In this document: positions 16,035-25,320 of the stretch, piece by piece | Numbering within the stretch: position 1 is the first letter of the stretch | Layout of the letters: the number at the start of each line of letters is the position of its first letter | Assembly: GCA_031390755.1 (NCBI GenBank) | Contig: JANMTS010000086.1 | Coordinates: forward strand, 62,001-126,000 | Origin: DATMER01 sp031390755 | Lineage (GTDB): Bacteria > Acidobacteriota > Thermoanaerobaculia > Multivoradales > UBA5704 | DNA: 64,000 nt | Direction: 5' to 3' | Notes under the pieces: generated by a model | The model's database searches: none | Told to the model about the DNA's origin: nothing | The model's input: the letters and a program-made list of their open reading frames with translations, nothing else | Translations under genes and position numbers: made by a program

Positions 16035-16511
16035 ATGTCCAACACCCGCGAACGAGAGCGTTTTCTTCATTTCCTGCGTGGCCAGGGGCTCCGCGTCACC
16101 CAGGAGCGGCTCGTGCTGTTCGACGAGATCTTCGCCCAGCACAAGCACATCGACGCGGAGGAGCTGCTCGCCTCCATGAAGGAGCGCGGCCTGAAGATCT
16201 CCCGGGCCACGGTCTACCGCAACCTGGATCTCCTCGTCGAATGCGGCATGGTGCGCAAGCAGCGGCTGGGCCGCAACCGGTTCCTGTACGAGCACGTGCA
16301 CGGCGGCCAGCACCACGACCACCTGGTCTGCACGGGCTGCGGCCGGGTCGTCGAGTTCGTGAGCCCCGGCATCGCCGCGCTCCAGTCCGAGATCTGCCGC
16401 GCCCACGGCTTCGTCCCGTCGCGGCACACCCTCCAGATCAGCGGTCTCTGCAACGATTGCGCAGCTACGCAGCCTGCCGTGGTGCCCCGGGTGGGGACCG
16501 CTCGGGTCTGA
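16035..16511 (+). CDS. Fur-family metal-responsive transcription regulator
   Basis: A 158-residue Fur/Zur/PerR-family repressor. The winged-helix DNA-binding half (residues 1-85) contains LRVTQERLVLFDEIF and the recognition region KISRATVYRNLDLL; the dimerisation half has the metal-site motif GGQHHDHLVCTGCGRVVEF with HHDH and CxxC, and a second cysteine pair in SGLCNDCA for structural zinc. Residues alone do not separate Fur from Zur or PerR. It is a single gene between the divergent PGPGW protein and the convergent molybdo-oxidoreductase, stopping 4 bp before the latter, so neither neighbour is an obvious target. Confidence 0.88.
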   Translation: MSNTRERERFLHFLRGQGLRVTQERLVLFDEIFAQHKHIDAEELLASMKERGLKISRATVYRNLDLLVECGMVRKQRLGRNRFLYEHVHGGQHHDHLVCTGCGRVVEFVSPGIAALQSEICRAHGFVPSRHTLQISGLCNDCAATQPAVVPRVGTARV

Positions 16512-16515
16512 AGCT

Positions 16516-17565
16516 TCAGCCGGGCTGGCCGAGCAGACCGAGGAGATAATTCTCCTGGTCTTCCAGCAGGCCCGTCGCCCCCTCCCAGCGCAACGCGTCG
16601 ATCCTGGAACCGCCCGGAGCCCCGGCCTCGCAGAACCGGGCCGCGCTCAGGAAGGCCCCGCGGAGATCGGCGCCGGTCAGGTCGGCGTCGAGGAAGGACG
16701 CCCCTTCGAGATCGGCCTCCCGGAGGTCCGCCCCGGCGAGGCTCGCGCCCTCGAAGTTCGAGCGGGTCAGGTTCGCTCCTCGCAGATCCGCACCGTCCAG
16801 CCGCACGCCGCGCAGGTCGCAGTCCTTCAGATGGAGATTGCCGAGATCGCGGGTCGCCGGAGCCCAACTCCGCAGATCGACGCTCAGGAACAGCTTTTTC
16901 GGGCCGCGATAGGGGACGTAGCTGGAGGCGGCGAGGAAGCCCTCGATCGTCTTCCGGTCCTGCGAGCCCGTCGTGTAGCGCTGGTCGCCGGGCCAGGGGT
17001 CCGCGTTGTTGTGGTAGGCGGACTCGCGTTCCCAGTACCCCAGCCGGTCCTCGGCGAGAAGCTCGATCCGACGGACCCACTTGAGGCTCTTGTAGAAGTA
17101 CCGCGACGGCGTGACGGTCCGGAGCGGGTAGCCGTGCTCCAGGGTGAGCGGCCGGCCGTCCGCGGCATGGACGAGCCAGGTGTCCTCCAGGGCCAGACCG
17201 AGCGGAAGCGACGTGTCGTGGTCCCGCTCCGAGTAGGCCGTGAACAGAACGAAGCGGGCCTCAGGAAGCGGCTCGATCCCGAGCGCGCCGAGGAGCCCGG
17301 CCAGCGGAATCCCCGTGAAGCTCATGCCGAGGCGGCTCCAGCCCGTGACGCAGTGGATGTCCGCCGCAAGCTCCTGCCGGGCCAGGGCCAGCACGTCCGG
17401 CAGCGTCAGCTCGGCGCGCCGGGACACCAGGCCGTTCAGCACCAGGCGCCAGTCATCGAGAGCGGGGAGGCGGGCGGCCTTCTCTCCCTCGCCGACGACC
17501 GGGAACTTCCGGGTGGCGATCTGTCCGGGAGGGAGAGATGCGGAGGGGGGCTCGGGCTGGCTCAT
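16516..17565 (-). CDS. Sulfite-oxidase-like molybdopterin protein fused to pentapeptide repeats
   Basis: A 349-residue fusion. Residues about 20-195 form a sulfite-oxidase/MsrP-type molybdopterin domain with the Mo-ligating cysteine in ADIHCVTGWSRLGMSFTGIP and the cofactor-binding region HGYPLRTVTPSRYFYKSLKW. Residues about 240-315 are pentapeptide repeats of the A(D/N)LxG type (RLDGADLRGANLTRSNFEGA, ADLREADLEGASFLDADLTG), which fold as a right-handed beta helix. No signal peptide is seen, so it is probably cytoplasmic, and no haem domain or membrane partner lies next to it. The pairing is unusual: the pentapeptide helix may dock a partner protein. The substrate is unknown. Confidence 0.82.
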   Translation of the reverse strand: MSQPEPPSASLPPGQIATRKFPVVGEGEKAARLPALDDWRLVLNGLVSRRAELTLPDVLALARQELAADIHCVTGWSRLGMSFTGIPLAGLLGALGIEPLPEARFVLFTAYSERDHDTSLPLGLALEDTWLVHAADGRPLTLEHGYPLRTVTPSRYFYKSLKWVRRIELLAEDRLGYWERESAYHNNADPWPGDQRYTTGSQDRKTIEGFLAASSYVPYRGPKKLFLSVDLRSWAPATRDLGNLHLKDCDLRGVRLDGADLRGANLTRSNFEGASLAGADLREADLEGASFLDADLTGADLRGAFLSAARFCEAGAPGGSRIDALRWEGATGLLEDQENYLLGLLGQPG

Positions 17566-17621
17566 GCTGGGTCGATTCTACCGGTTCCCGGCCGATTCCC
17601 GGGAGACGCCGCACCCCTTCC

Positions 17622-17649
17622 TTGACACCCCTTCATCGTCGGGTACAAT
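17622..17649 (+). promoter_or_regulatory. Consensus sigma70 promoter of nuo operon
   Basis: The hexamers ttgaca (17622-17627) and tacaat (17644-17649) are separated by 16 bp, 58 bp upstream of the nuoA ATG. A strong ribosome-binding site (aggaggtga at 17688-17696) follows. This is the best housekeeping promoter seen in the window and fits a constitutively expressed respiratory operon. Confidence 0.75.
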
Positions 17650-17706
17650 ACGCCCGCTTCGCTCGGTACAAGGACTCATGGGGTTTCAGGAGGTGAAGGG
17701 CGCGAT

Positions 17707-18063
17707 ATGGCGAACTACCTGCCCATCCTCGTTTTTACGCTGATCTCGATCGGCTTCCTCGTCGTGACTCTGCTCGCGGCGCGGTTCCTTCGGCATGTCG
17801 GGAGCCCGACCACGAACCGGGACCCCTATGAGTGCGGCAACGAGGCGGAGACCTTCGCCCACGACCACCGGTTCTCGATCCGGTACTACCTGATCGCGGT
17901 CCTCTTCGTCATCTTCGATGTCGAGACGATCTTCCTCCTGCCCTGGGCGATCATGTTCGACAAGCTGCTGCTCTTCGGCTTCATCGAGATGATGATCTTC
18001 CTGGTCATCCTCGTCATCGGGTACGTCTACATCTGGAACCGGGGGGCTCTCAAATGGGCCTGA
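17707..18063 (+). CDS. nuoA: NADH-quinone oxidoreductase subunit A
   Basis: A 118-residue membrane subunit of respiratory complex I. Three transmembrane helices and the conserved loop RDPYECGNEAETFAHDHRFS plus VIFDVETIFLLPW identify NuoA (ND3), which lies at the junction of the hydrophilic and membrane arms near the quinone site. It starts 11 bp after an aggaggtga ribosome-binding site and is the first gene of an eleven-gene operon; its 3' end overlaps nuoB by 10 bp. Confidence 0.96.
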   Translation: MANYLPILVFTLISIGFLVVTLLAARFLRHVGSPTTNRDPYECGNEAETFAHDHRFSIRYYLIAVLFVIFDVETIFLLPWAIMFDKLLLFGFIEMMIFLVILVIGYVYIWNRGALKWA

Positions 18064-18641
18064 ACACGATGGGAACAACCACGATGGGAACGACGGAGCC
18101 TGCCGAGGCCAACGTCCTCACCACGACCTACGACAAGATCTTCAACTGGGCGCGGCGCTCGGCGCTCTGGCCCATGCAGTTCGGCCTGGCGTGCTGTGCC
18201 ATCGAGATGATGGCCGTGCTCGACCCGCGGCACGACATGTCTCGCTTCGGCGCCGAGGTGTTCCGCGCCACGCCCCGCCAGAGCGACCTCATGATCGTCG
18301 CCGGCACGGTCACGGAGAAGATGGCGCCCATCGTGCGCCGCCTCTGGGACCAGATGCCCGAGCCCAAGTGGGCGCTGGCCATGGGCGCCTGCGCCACCTG
18401 CGGCGGCCCGTACCGGACGTACGCCGTGACCCAGGGCGTCGACCGGGTCATCCCGGTGGACGTCTACGTTCCGGGCTGCCCGCCGCGGCCTGAGGCGCTG
18501 ATGTGGGGCCTGCTCCACCTCCAGCGCAAGATCGACCGCATGACCCGCGGCCGGGTGACGACGTCGTCCGAGCCCGTGTTGATCGGCAGTGTCGGCGGCA
18601 GCGGTGGCCCGAGCCCGGTCGTGAGGGAGGGCCGCTCGTGA
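18054..18641 (+). CDS. nuoB: NADH-quinone oxidoreductase subunit B
   Basis: A 195-residue peripheral subunit that carries the terminal N2 [4Fe-4S] cluster, which reduces quinone. Ligands are the adjacent cysteines of FGLACCAIEMM, the cysteine in MGACATCGGPYRTY and that in YVPGCPPRPEAL. The ATG at 18054 overlaps nuoA; the N-terminal MGLNTMGTTTMGTTEP contains two further Met codons in a small repeat, so a start 5 or 10 codons later is possible. The C-terminal 30 residues are Ser/Gly-rich. nuoC starts inside its stop codon. Confidence 0.95.
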   Translation: MGLNTMGTTTMGTTEPAEANVLTTTYDKIFNWARRSALWPMQFGLACCAIEMMAVLDPRHDMSRFGAEVFRATPRQSDLMIVAGTVTEKMAPIVRRLWDQMPEPKWALAMGACATCGGPYRTYAVTQGVDRVIPVDVYVPGCPPRPEALMWGLLHLQRKIDRMTRGRVTTSSEPVLIGSVGGSGGPSPVVREGRS

Positions 18642-19597
18642 GCGACGAGACTCCGGAGCAGCCCAAGGCGCCCGAAGCCCCGGCTCCGGAGCCGGCAGCG
18701 CCCGAGGCGCCCGCCGCCGTCCCTGCCGCCGAGACTCCTGCGGCTGCCGCTCCTGCGGCCCCTGTGGCAAAGGCGCCCCTCTCCGACGAGGAGAAGGCCG
18801 CCATGAAGGCCGCCGCCCTCGAAAAGGCCGCCGCGGCCAAGGCTGCGAAGGCGGCTGCCGAAGGTGCGGCGCCAGGCGCTGCCGGCGCCGCTGCGGCTCC
18901 TGCGGCCCCCGCCGCAAAACCCAAGCCGGTCCATGAGGAAGATCCCAACAAGCCCATCTGGGAGAAGGACCCGATCGCCCCCGACTGGCAGGACGGCGCC
19001 TCCGATCCCCTGACGCAGGCTTTGAAGGACGAATTCGGCGAGGCCATCGAGACGGCGCGCAGCTACGCGGGCGATCTCACCTTCCAGGTGCGGCGCGACG
19101 CGATCGCCCTGGTGGTGGCCTCCCTCAAGGACAAGCACAGGTTCACCTACCTGATCGACATCTGCGGCGCCGACTACCCCAAGCGGGAGCCCCGCTTCGA
19201 CGTGGTCTACCACCTCTACAGCTTCGAGGCGAACCGGCGCATCCGTCTGAAGGTGGTGGCCGGCGAGGACACGCCCGTGCCGACGCTCTGCAACGTCTAC
19301 CGCGCCGCCAACTGGCCCGAGCGCGAGGCGTACGACATGTACGGCGTCCGCTTCGAGGGGCATCCGGACATGACCCGCATCCTCCTCTGGGAAGGTTTCA
19401 ACGGCTATCCGCTGCGCAAGGACTTCCCCGTCGAGGGCATCGACACCGGCTCGGCGATCTATCCCGAGTACTACAACGAGACCTCCGGCCCCGTGCAGGG
19501 CGCCGGCACGGGCTGGAAGCCTCCCAAGCCTCCCGAGCCGCCCGCACCCCCGGCGGCCGAGAAGCCCGCGGCGGCGCCCGGGACCGAGCCAGGATGA
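18638..19597 (+). CDS. nuoC: NADH-quinone oxidoreductase subunit C with Ala/Pro-rich extensions
   Basis: A 319-residue 30-kDa-type subunit of complex I, starting with GTG in a GTGA overlap with the nuoB stop. The conserved domain lies at about residues 125-290, with the signature NWPEREAYDMYGVRFEGHPD and RILLWEGFNGYPLRKDFP. The first about 105 residues form a low-complexity Ala/Pro/Glu/Lys-rich segment (APEAPAPEPAAPEAPAAVP, then AAMKAAALEKAAAAKAA), and the C-terminus is Pro-rich. Typical NuoC is near 200 residues, so about 120 are extra; they may act as a flexible tether or in assembly. The core assignment is firm. Confidence 0.94.
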   Translation: MSDETPEQPKAPEAPAPEPAAPEAPAAVPAAETPAAAAPAAPVAKAPLSDEEKAAMKAAALEKAAAAKAAKAAAEGAAPGAAGAAAAPAAPAAKPKPVHEEDPNKPIWEKDPIAPDWQDGASDPLTQALKDEFGEAIETARSYAGDLTFQVRRDAIALVVASLKDKHRFTYLIDICGADYPKREPRFDVVYHLYSFEANRRIRLKVVAGEDTPVPTLCNVYRAANWPEREAYDMYGVRFEGHPDMTRILLWEGFNGYPLRKDFPVEGIDTGSAIYPEYYNETSGPVQGAGTGWKPPKPPEPPAPPAAEKPAAAPGTEPG

Positions 19598-19616
19598 CTA
19601 TTCGGATGACATTGCG

Positions 19617-20777
19617 ATGACCGAGCTCATGCACAGCCCGTTCGCCGATTCCGACACGGAGATGAGCGACTCCCTCTTCGCCAAGGGCGAGGAGATGGAG
19701 CTGAACTTCGGTCCCCAGCATCCCTCCACTCACGGCGTGCTCCGGCTCAAGCTGCGGGTGGACGGTGAGCGGATCACGGAGTGTTATCCGATCATCGGCT
19801 ACCTCCACCGCGGCACCGAGAAGCTGTTCGAGCTCCACCCCTTCTTCCAGAACGTCCCCCACACCGACCGCATGGACTACGTGGCCGCGGCCACGAACAA
19901 CCTTGCCTATGTGGGAGCGGTGGAGAAGCTCGTCGGCCTGACCATCCCGCCGCGGGCGCGCTACATCCGGACGATCCTCTGCGAGCTTCAGCGCATCTCG
20001 TCCCACCTGCTCTGGCTCGCCACGCACGCGATCGACATCGGCGCCATGACGCCGTTCTTCTACACGTTCCGCGAGCGCGAGCTGGTCCTCGACCTGTTCG
20101 AGCAGTACTGCGGCGCCCGGCTGACCCTCAACTGCATGCGTCCGGGCGGCCTGCCGCACGACCTGCCGGTGGGGTGGACCGACAAGTGCCGGGAGCTGAT
20201 GGCGCTGTTCCCCGCGGCGTGCGACGAGTACGAGGGTCTGCTCACCAACAACCGCATCTGGAAGAAGCGGACCGTGGGCATCGGCGTGCTGCCTCCCGAC
20301 GTGGCGATCGACTACGGTGTGACCGGACCGATGCTCCGCGGCAGCGGCATCCGCTGGGACCTGCGCAAGGCCATGCCCTACGAGGCGTACGGCGAGGTCG
20401 ACTTCGAGGTGCCGATCGGCACCAACTGCGACACCTACGACCGCTATCTCGTGCGCATGGAAGAGATGCGGCAGTCGGTCCTCATCATCATCCAGTGCCT
20501 CGACAAGCTGCCCGAAGGCCCGATCATGGCCAAGCGTCCGCGCGTGATGAAAGCCGCGAAGGATGCGGAGGCCTACTACGGCATCGAGGGCCCGAAGGGC
20601 GAGATCGGCTTCTACATCGTGGGCGACGGCACGCCGAACCCGTACCGCTGCCACGTCCGCGCGCCCTCCTTCGTGAATCTGCAATCGCTGCCCGAGCTGA
20701 CCAAGGGCTACCTGCTCGCCGATCTGGTGGCGTTGATCGGCACCACCGACATCGTGCTCGGGGAGGTCGACCGCTGA
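19617..20777 (+). CDS. nuoD: NADH-quinone oxidoreductase subunit D
   Basis: A 386-residue 49-kDa-type subunit that forms the quinone pocket together with NuoB. The signature FGPQHPSTHGVLRLKLRVDG lies near residue 32, followed by GYLHRGTEKLFE, the DRMDY motif and the family C-terminus VALIGTTDIVLGEVDR. The first about 25 residues are poorly conserved and the ATG at 19617 has no clear ribosome-binding site; an internal Met (MSDSLFAKGEEMEL) could be the true start. Its TGA overlaps the nuoH ATG. Confidence 0.95.
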   Translation: MTELMHSPFADSDTEMSDSLFAKGEEMELNFGPQHPSTHGVLRLKLRVDGERITECYPIIGYLHRGTEKLFELHPFFQNVPHTDRMDYVAAATNNLAYVGAVEKLVGLTIPPRARYIRTILCELQRISSHLLWLATHAIDIGAMTPFFYTFRERELVLDLFEQYCGARLTLNCMRPGGLPHDLPVGWTDKCRELMALFPAACDEYEGLLTNNRIWKKRTVGIGVLPPDVAIDYGVTGPMLRGSGIRWDLRKAMPYEAYGEVDFEVPIGTNCDTYDRYLVRMEEMRQSVLIIIQCLDKLPEGPIMAKRPRVMKAAKDAEAYYGIEGPKGEIGFYIVGDGTPNPYRCHVRAPSFVNLQSLPELTKGYLLADLVALIGTTDIVLGEVDR

Positions 20778-21835
20778 TGGATGCGATCCGCCAGGCCGTA
20801 GGCGACACCCTGTTCTACTTCGCGGTGTCGCCGGCGCTCAAGATCCTGTTCCTCATGTTCGTGGTCATCCTGCCGATCATCACCTACCTGGTGCTGGCCG
20901 AGCGCAAGATCCTGGGCTACATGCAGGCCCGCGTGGGTCCGAACCGCGTGGGGCCGTGGGGCCTCCTGCAACCGATCGCGGACGTCATGAAGCTGCTGGT
21001 CAAGGGCGACAACATCCCCAACCTGGCGGTCAAGTGGGCGTTCATCCTTGCCCCCTGCCTGGTGGTGGCGCCGGCCTTCATCATCTTCTCGGTCATTCCG
21101 CTCGGTCCGCGGGCGGGCGAGCAGGGGCCGCTCGACTGGTTCGTGACCGACGTCAACGCGGGCGTGCTGTTCGTCATCGCCATGGCCACGATCGGCGTCT
21201 ACGGCCTGATCCTGGGCGGCTGGTCCTCGAACAACAAGTTCTCGCTGATGGGCGGCCTGCGCTCCGCGGCGCAGATGATCTCCTACGAGGTGCCGCAGGG
21301 GCTGTCGCTGGTGGGCGTGCTCATCCTGGCCGGCAGCATGTCGATGGTCAAGATCGTCGAGGCCCAGCGGGACATGGGAACGTGGTTCATCTTCCCGCAG
21401 CTCGTCGGCTTCTTCATCTACATGGTGGCCGGCGTCGCGGAGACCAACCGCAACCCGTTCGACCTTCCGGAAGCCGAGTCCGAGCTGGTGGCGGGCTTCC
21501 ACACCGAGTACAGCGGCATGCGCTTCGCCCTCTTCTTCCTGGGCGAGTACGCGAACATGATCGTCATCTCGGCGGTGGCCACCACCCTGTTCCTCGGCGG
21601 CTGGCTGCCGCCGTTCCCGAACGTCGAGATGCTCAACTTCCTCGACATCGTCCCGGGCGCGATCTGGTTCCTGCTGAAGATCTCCGTCTTCCTCTTCGTC
21701 TACATCTGGTTTCGCGGCACCTTTCCGCGCTACCGGTTTGACCAGCTCATGGACCTGGGCTGGAAGTGGCTGATCCCCATGGCGCTGCTGAATCTGGCGG
21801 TGACGGCGGCGATCAAGCTCTGGCTCCTTCTCTAG
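20777..21835 (+). CDS. nuoH: NADH-quinone oxidoreductase subunit H
   Basis: A 352-residue polytopic subunit (ND1) with about eight helices, which connects the quinone pocket to the proton channels. Conserved features are AERKILGYMQARVGPNRVGP, QPIADVMKLLVKGD, SYEVPQGLSLVGVL and AETNRNPFDLPEAESELVAG with the essential acidic residues, and GEYANM. Length is normal. It overlaps nuoD by one base (ATGATGG junction) and is followed 16 bp later by nuoI. Confidence 0.96.
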   Translation: MDAIRQAVGDTLFYFAVSPALKILFLMFVVILPIITYLVLAERKILGYMQARVGPNRVGPWGLLQPIADVMKLLVKGDNIPNLAVKWAFILAPCLVVAPAFIIFSVIPLGPRAGEQGPLDWFVTDVNAGVLFVIAMATIGVYGLILGGWSSNNKFSLMGGLRSAAQMISYEVPQGLSLVGVLILAGSMSMVKIVEAQRDMGTWFIFPQLVGFFIYMVAGVAETNRNPFDLPEAESELVAGFHTEYSGMRFALFFLGEYANMIVISAVATTLFLGGWLPPFPNVEMLNFLDIVPGAIWFLLKISVFLFVYIWFRGTFPRYRFDQLMDLGWKWLIPMALLNLAVTAAIKLWLLL

Positions 21836-21851
21836 TTGAGGTGATCAATCC

Positions 21852-22330
21852 ATGGCCGGCATGAAGAGCTTCCTCGACAAGATCATGCTCCTCGACCTGT
21901 TCGGGGGCCTGGCGATCACCTGGAAGAACATGTTCAAGAAGAAGGTCACCATCCAGTATCCGGAGGAGCGCTGGGAGCCGGCGCACCGGTTCCGCGGCAT
22001 GTTCCGCCTGGACGAGGACCGGTGCATCAAGTGCACCATCTGCGCGAAGGACTGCCCGATCGACATCATCTACATCGACTGGCATCAGGAGGTCAATCCG
22101 GAGACGAACAAGAAGGAGAAGGTTCTGACCCGGTTTGACATCGACGTGCAGCGCTGCATGTTCTGCGGCCTGTGCGAGGAGGGGTGCCCGACGGACCCCA
22201 AGTCGATCTGGCTCACCACCAAGACCTACGAGCTCGCCTCGTACGACCGCTGGTCGAACCTCTACGTGGACATGGACGAGCTGCAGGACTGGAAGGTGCG
22301 GCCCGCCTACACCGACGAGGAAGTCCGCTA

Positions 22331-22331
<1 letters not shown>
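21852..22331 (+). CDS. nuoI: NADH-quinone oxidoreductase subunit I
   Basis: A 159-residue ferredoxin-type subunit with two [4Fe-4S] clusters (N6a, N6b). Ligand motifs are CIKCTICAKDCP and CMFCGLCEEGCP. An N-terminal amphipathic stretch (FGGLAITWKNMFKKKVTIQY) is the usual membrane-attachment region. It is translated from an ATG after ttgaggtgatcaatcc, and its stop overlaps the nuoJ GTG by one base. Confidence 0.96.
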
Positions 22332-22867
<536 letters not shown>

Positions 22868-22888
22868 GAAGGGAACGAGAGGAACCGC

Positions 22889-23197
22889 ATGCTCGAGGTC
22901 ACGACGAATCACTATCTGGTGCTGAGCTTCGCGCTCTTCGCCATCGGCCTGTTCGGCGTCGCAGCGCGCCGCAACATGATCACCGTGCTGATGTCGATCG
23001 AGCTGATCCTCAACTCCGTCAACCTGAACCTGATCGCCTTCTCCTACCAGCTCTCCGACCTGACCGGGCAGATCTTCGCGATCTTCACGATCACGGTGGC
23101 GGCGGGCGAGGCGGCGGTCGGTCTCGGCATCCTCATCGCCCTGTTCCGGCTGCGCGAAAGCACGCAGCTCGACAAGGCGACCGAGCTCAAGGGGTAG
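22889..23197 (+). CDS. nuoK: NADH-quinone oxidoreductase subunit K
   Basis: A 102-residue three-helix subunit (ND4L). It carries the two conserved membrane glutamates of the proton path in MSIELILNSVNLNLIAFS and TVAAGEAAVGLGILIALFR. The ribosome-binding site gaacgagaggaa precedes the ATG. Length matches the family, and it lies between nuoJ and nuoL as in nearly all bacterial operons. Confidence 0.96.
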   Translation: MLEVTTNHYLVLSFALFAIGLFGVAARRNMITVLMSIELILNSVNLNLIAFSYQLSDLTGQIFAIFTITVAAGEAAVGLGILIALFRLRESTQLDKATELKG

Positions 23198-23206
23198 AGG
23201 GGAACC

Positions 23207-25300
23207 ATGAAGGATCTCGTCTGGGTCATTCCCATCCTCCCCTTTCTCGGCGCGTTCCTGAACGGCGTGCTGCTGCGGGGTCGGGTCGACAAGAAGACCG
23301 CCGCCATCATCGCGTGCGCCGTGACCGGCCTCGCCGCGCTGCTCGCGATCGGGGTCATCTGGGACTACACGCACGACGCCGCCTATGCCGGAGGGAAAGC
23401 CTTCGAGCATGACTATTACGTCTGGATGCCCGCCGGCCCGGTCCACACGCTCGCGGAGGGCGTGAAGAATTTCAACATCCCGCTCGGATTCCTGATCGAT
23501 CCGCTCTCCTGCGTGATGCTCTTCGTGGTCACGTTCGTGGGCTTCCTGATCCACGTCTACTCGGTGGGCTACATGGCCCACGAGGACGGCTTCCAGCGGT
23601 TCTTCACCTACCTGAACCTGTTCATGGGCGCCATGCTGCTGCTGATCCTCGGCAACAGCTACGCCGTGATGTTCGTCGGCTGGGAGGGCGTGGGGCTCTG
23701 CTCCTACCTCCTGATCGGCTTCTACTTCAAGGAAGAGTTCCCGCCCTACGCCGGCCGCAAGGCGTTCGTGGTCAACCGCATCGGCGACTTCGCCTTCGTC
23801 ATCGGCCTGGGTACGCTGGTCGCGACCTTCGGCAGCCACAAGTACACCGAGGTCTTCTCGGCGGTTCGCGCGAACCCCGCCATGATGCAGGGCGCGGGCT
23901 ACCTCGGCCTGACTCTGGCTGGCTTCATCGCGCTCTGCTTCTTCATCGGCGCCACCGGCAAGAGCGCTCAGATTCCGCTCTTCGTCTGGCTGCCGGACGC
24001 CATGGCCGGCCCGACGCCGGTGTCGGCGCTGATCCACGCGGCCACGATGGTCACGGCCGGCGTCTACATGGTGGCCCGCTCCAACGCGATCTATCAGCTC
24101 GCGGACGGCGTCAACATGGTCGTGGCCGTGGTCGGCGCGCTGACCGCGATCTTCGCGGCGACGATCGGCCTGGCGCAGAACGACATCAAGAAGGTTCTGG
24201 CCTATTCGACGGTCTCGCAGCTCGGCTACATGTTCCTGGCCGCGGGCCTCGGCGCGTATTCGGCCGCGATCTTCCACGTGATGACGCACGCGTTCTTCAA
24301 GGCGCTGCTCTTCCTCGGCTCCGGCTCGGTGATCCACGCGATGGGCGGCGAGCAGGACATGCGGAAGATGGGCGGGCTCAAGAAGCACCTGCCGCACACG
24401 TACAAGACGTTCGTCATCGGCGCCGCGGCCATCGCGGGCGTCCCGGGTCTCGCCGGCTTCTTCTCGAAGGACGAGATCCTGCACAACGCGGCCGCGGGCG
24501 GGCACTGGATTCTGTGGGCGGTGGGCATGGTCACCGCGGGCCTCACGGCCTTCTACATGTTCCGCGCCGTCTTCATGACCTTCCACGGACCGTTCCGCGG
24601 CACGCACGAGCAGGAGCACCACCTGCACGAGTCGCCGCCGAGCATGACCGGTCCGCTCTGGATTCTTGCGGTCGGCGCGGTGATCGCGGGCTGGGTGGGC
24701 ATCCCGAAGATCCTCACCCTCGGCTTCCTGCCCGAGAACGTGTTCGGGCACTTCCTGGAGCCCGTTTTTGCGCCGATCCTGGCGCCGATCGGCGAGCATC
24801 ACGCGCACCACGTCTCCGCGGGCCTGGAGATCGGCCTGATGCTCGGCGCGATCGCGGTCGGCGCCATCGGTATTTTTCTAGCGTGGCGGGCGTACGGCGG
24901 CGAGCGCGGCACGGCGGCGGACGACGCCTTCGCGGCGCGGCTGCCCGGGGCTCAGAGAGTTCTTGCCAACAAGTATTACGTGGACGAGATCTACGACGCG
25001 ACGGTGATCCGGGGCTTCTGGGCCACCTGCCGCGGGCTCTTCCGCTTCGACGCCGGGTTCATCGACGGCTTCCTGGTCAACGGCGTGCGCAACGTCACCG
25101 TGGAAGTCCTGTCGCTGTCCTCCAGCCTGTTCGACAAGTATGTGGTGGACGGTCTCGTCAACGGCGTGGGCAAGCTGATGAATGTCGGCTCGCGCCTGTT
25201 CCGGCGGGTCCAGACGGGGTACGTGTCCAACTACGCGCTGGTGCTCGCCGCCGGCATGTTCGCCCTGGTCTGCGTCTTCGTGCTGATGCGGATGAGATGA
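23207..25300 (+). CDS. nuoL: NADH-quinone oxidoreductase subunit L
   Basis: A 697-residue antiporter-like subunit (ND5) with about sixteen helices and a long C-terminal lateral helix. The conserved blocks are VGWEGVGLCSYLLIGFY, ATGKSAQIPLFVWLPDAMAG, PTPVSALIHAATMVTAGVYM, STVSQLGYMFLAAGLGAYS and THAFFKALLFLGSGSVIHAM; the Lys and Glu residues of the proton channel are in place. Histidine-rich loops (THEQEHHLHE, EHHAHHVSAG) lie between the last core helices. nuoM starts 20 bp downstream. Confidence 0.96.
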   Translation: MKDLVWVIPILPFLGAFLNGVLLRGRVDKKTAAIIACAVTGLAALLAIGVIWDYTHDAAYAGGKAFEHDYYVWMPAGPVHTLAEGVKNFNIPLGFLIDPLSCVMLFVVTFVGFLIHVYSVGYMAHEDGFQRFFTYLNLFMGAMLLLILGNSYAVMFVGWEGVGLCSYLLIGFYFKEEFPPYAGRKAFVVNRIGDFAFVIGLGTLVATFGSHKYTEVFSAVRANPAMMQGAGYLGLTLAGFIALCFFIGATGKSAQIPLFVWLPDAMAGPTPVSALIHAATMVTAGVYMVARSNAIYQLADGVNMVVAVVGALTAIFAATIGLAQNDIKKVLAYSTVSQLGYMFLAAGLGAYSAAIFHVMTHAFFKALLFLGSGSVIHAMGGEQDMRKMGGLKKHLPHTYKTFVIGAAAIAGVPGLAGFFSKDEILHNAAAGGHWILWAVGMVTAGLTAFYMFRAVFMTFHGPFRGTHEQEHHLHESPPSMTGPLWILAVGAVIAGWVGIPKILTLGFLPENVFGHFLEPVFAPILAPIGEHHAHHVSAGLEIGLMLGAIAVGAIGIFLAWRAYGGERGTAADDAFAARLPGAQRVLANKYYVDEIYDATVIRGFWATCRGLFRFDAGFIDGFLVNGVRNVTVEVLSLSSSLFDKYVVDGLVNGVGKLMNVGSRLFRRVQTGYVSNYALVLAAGMFALVCVFVLMRMR

Positions 25301-25320
25301 GCTGATCCCGAGGGAGACCC

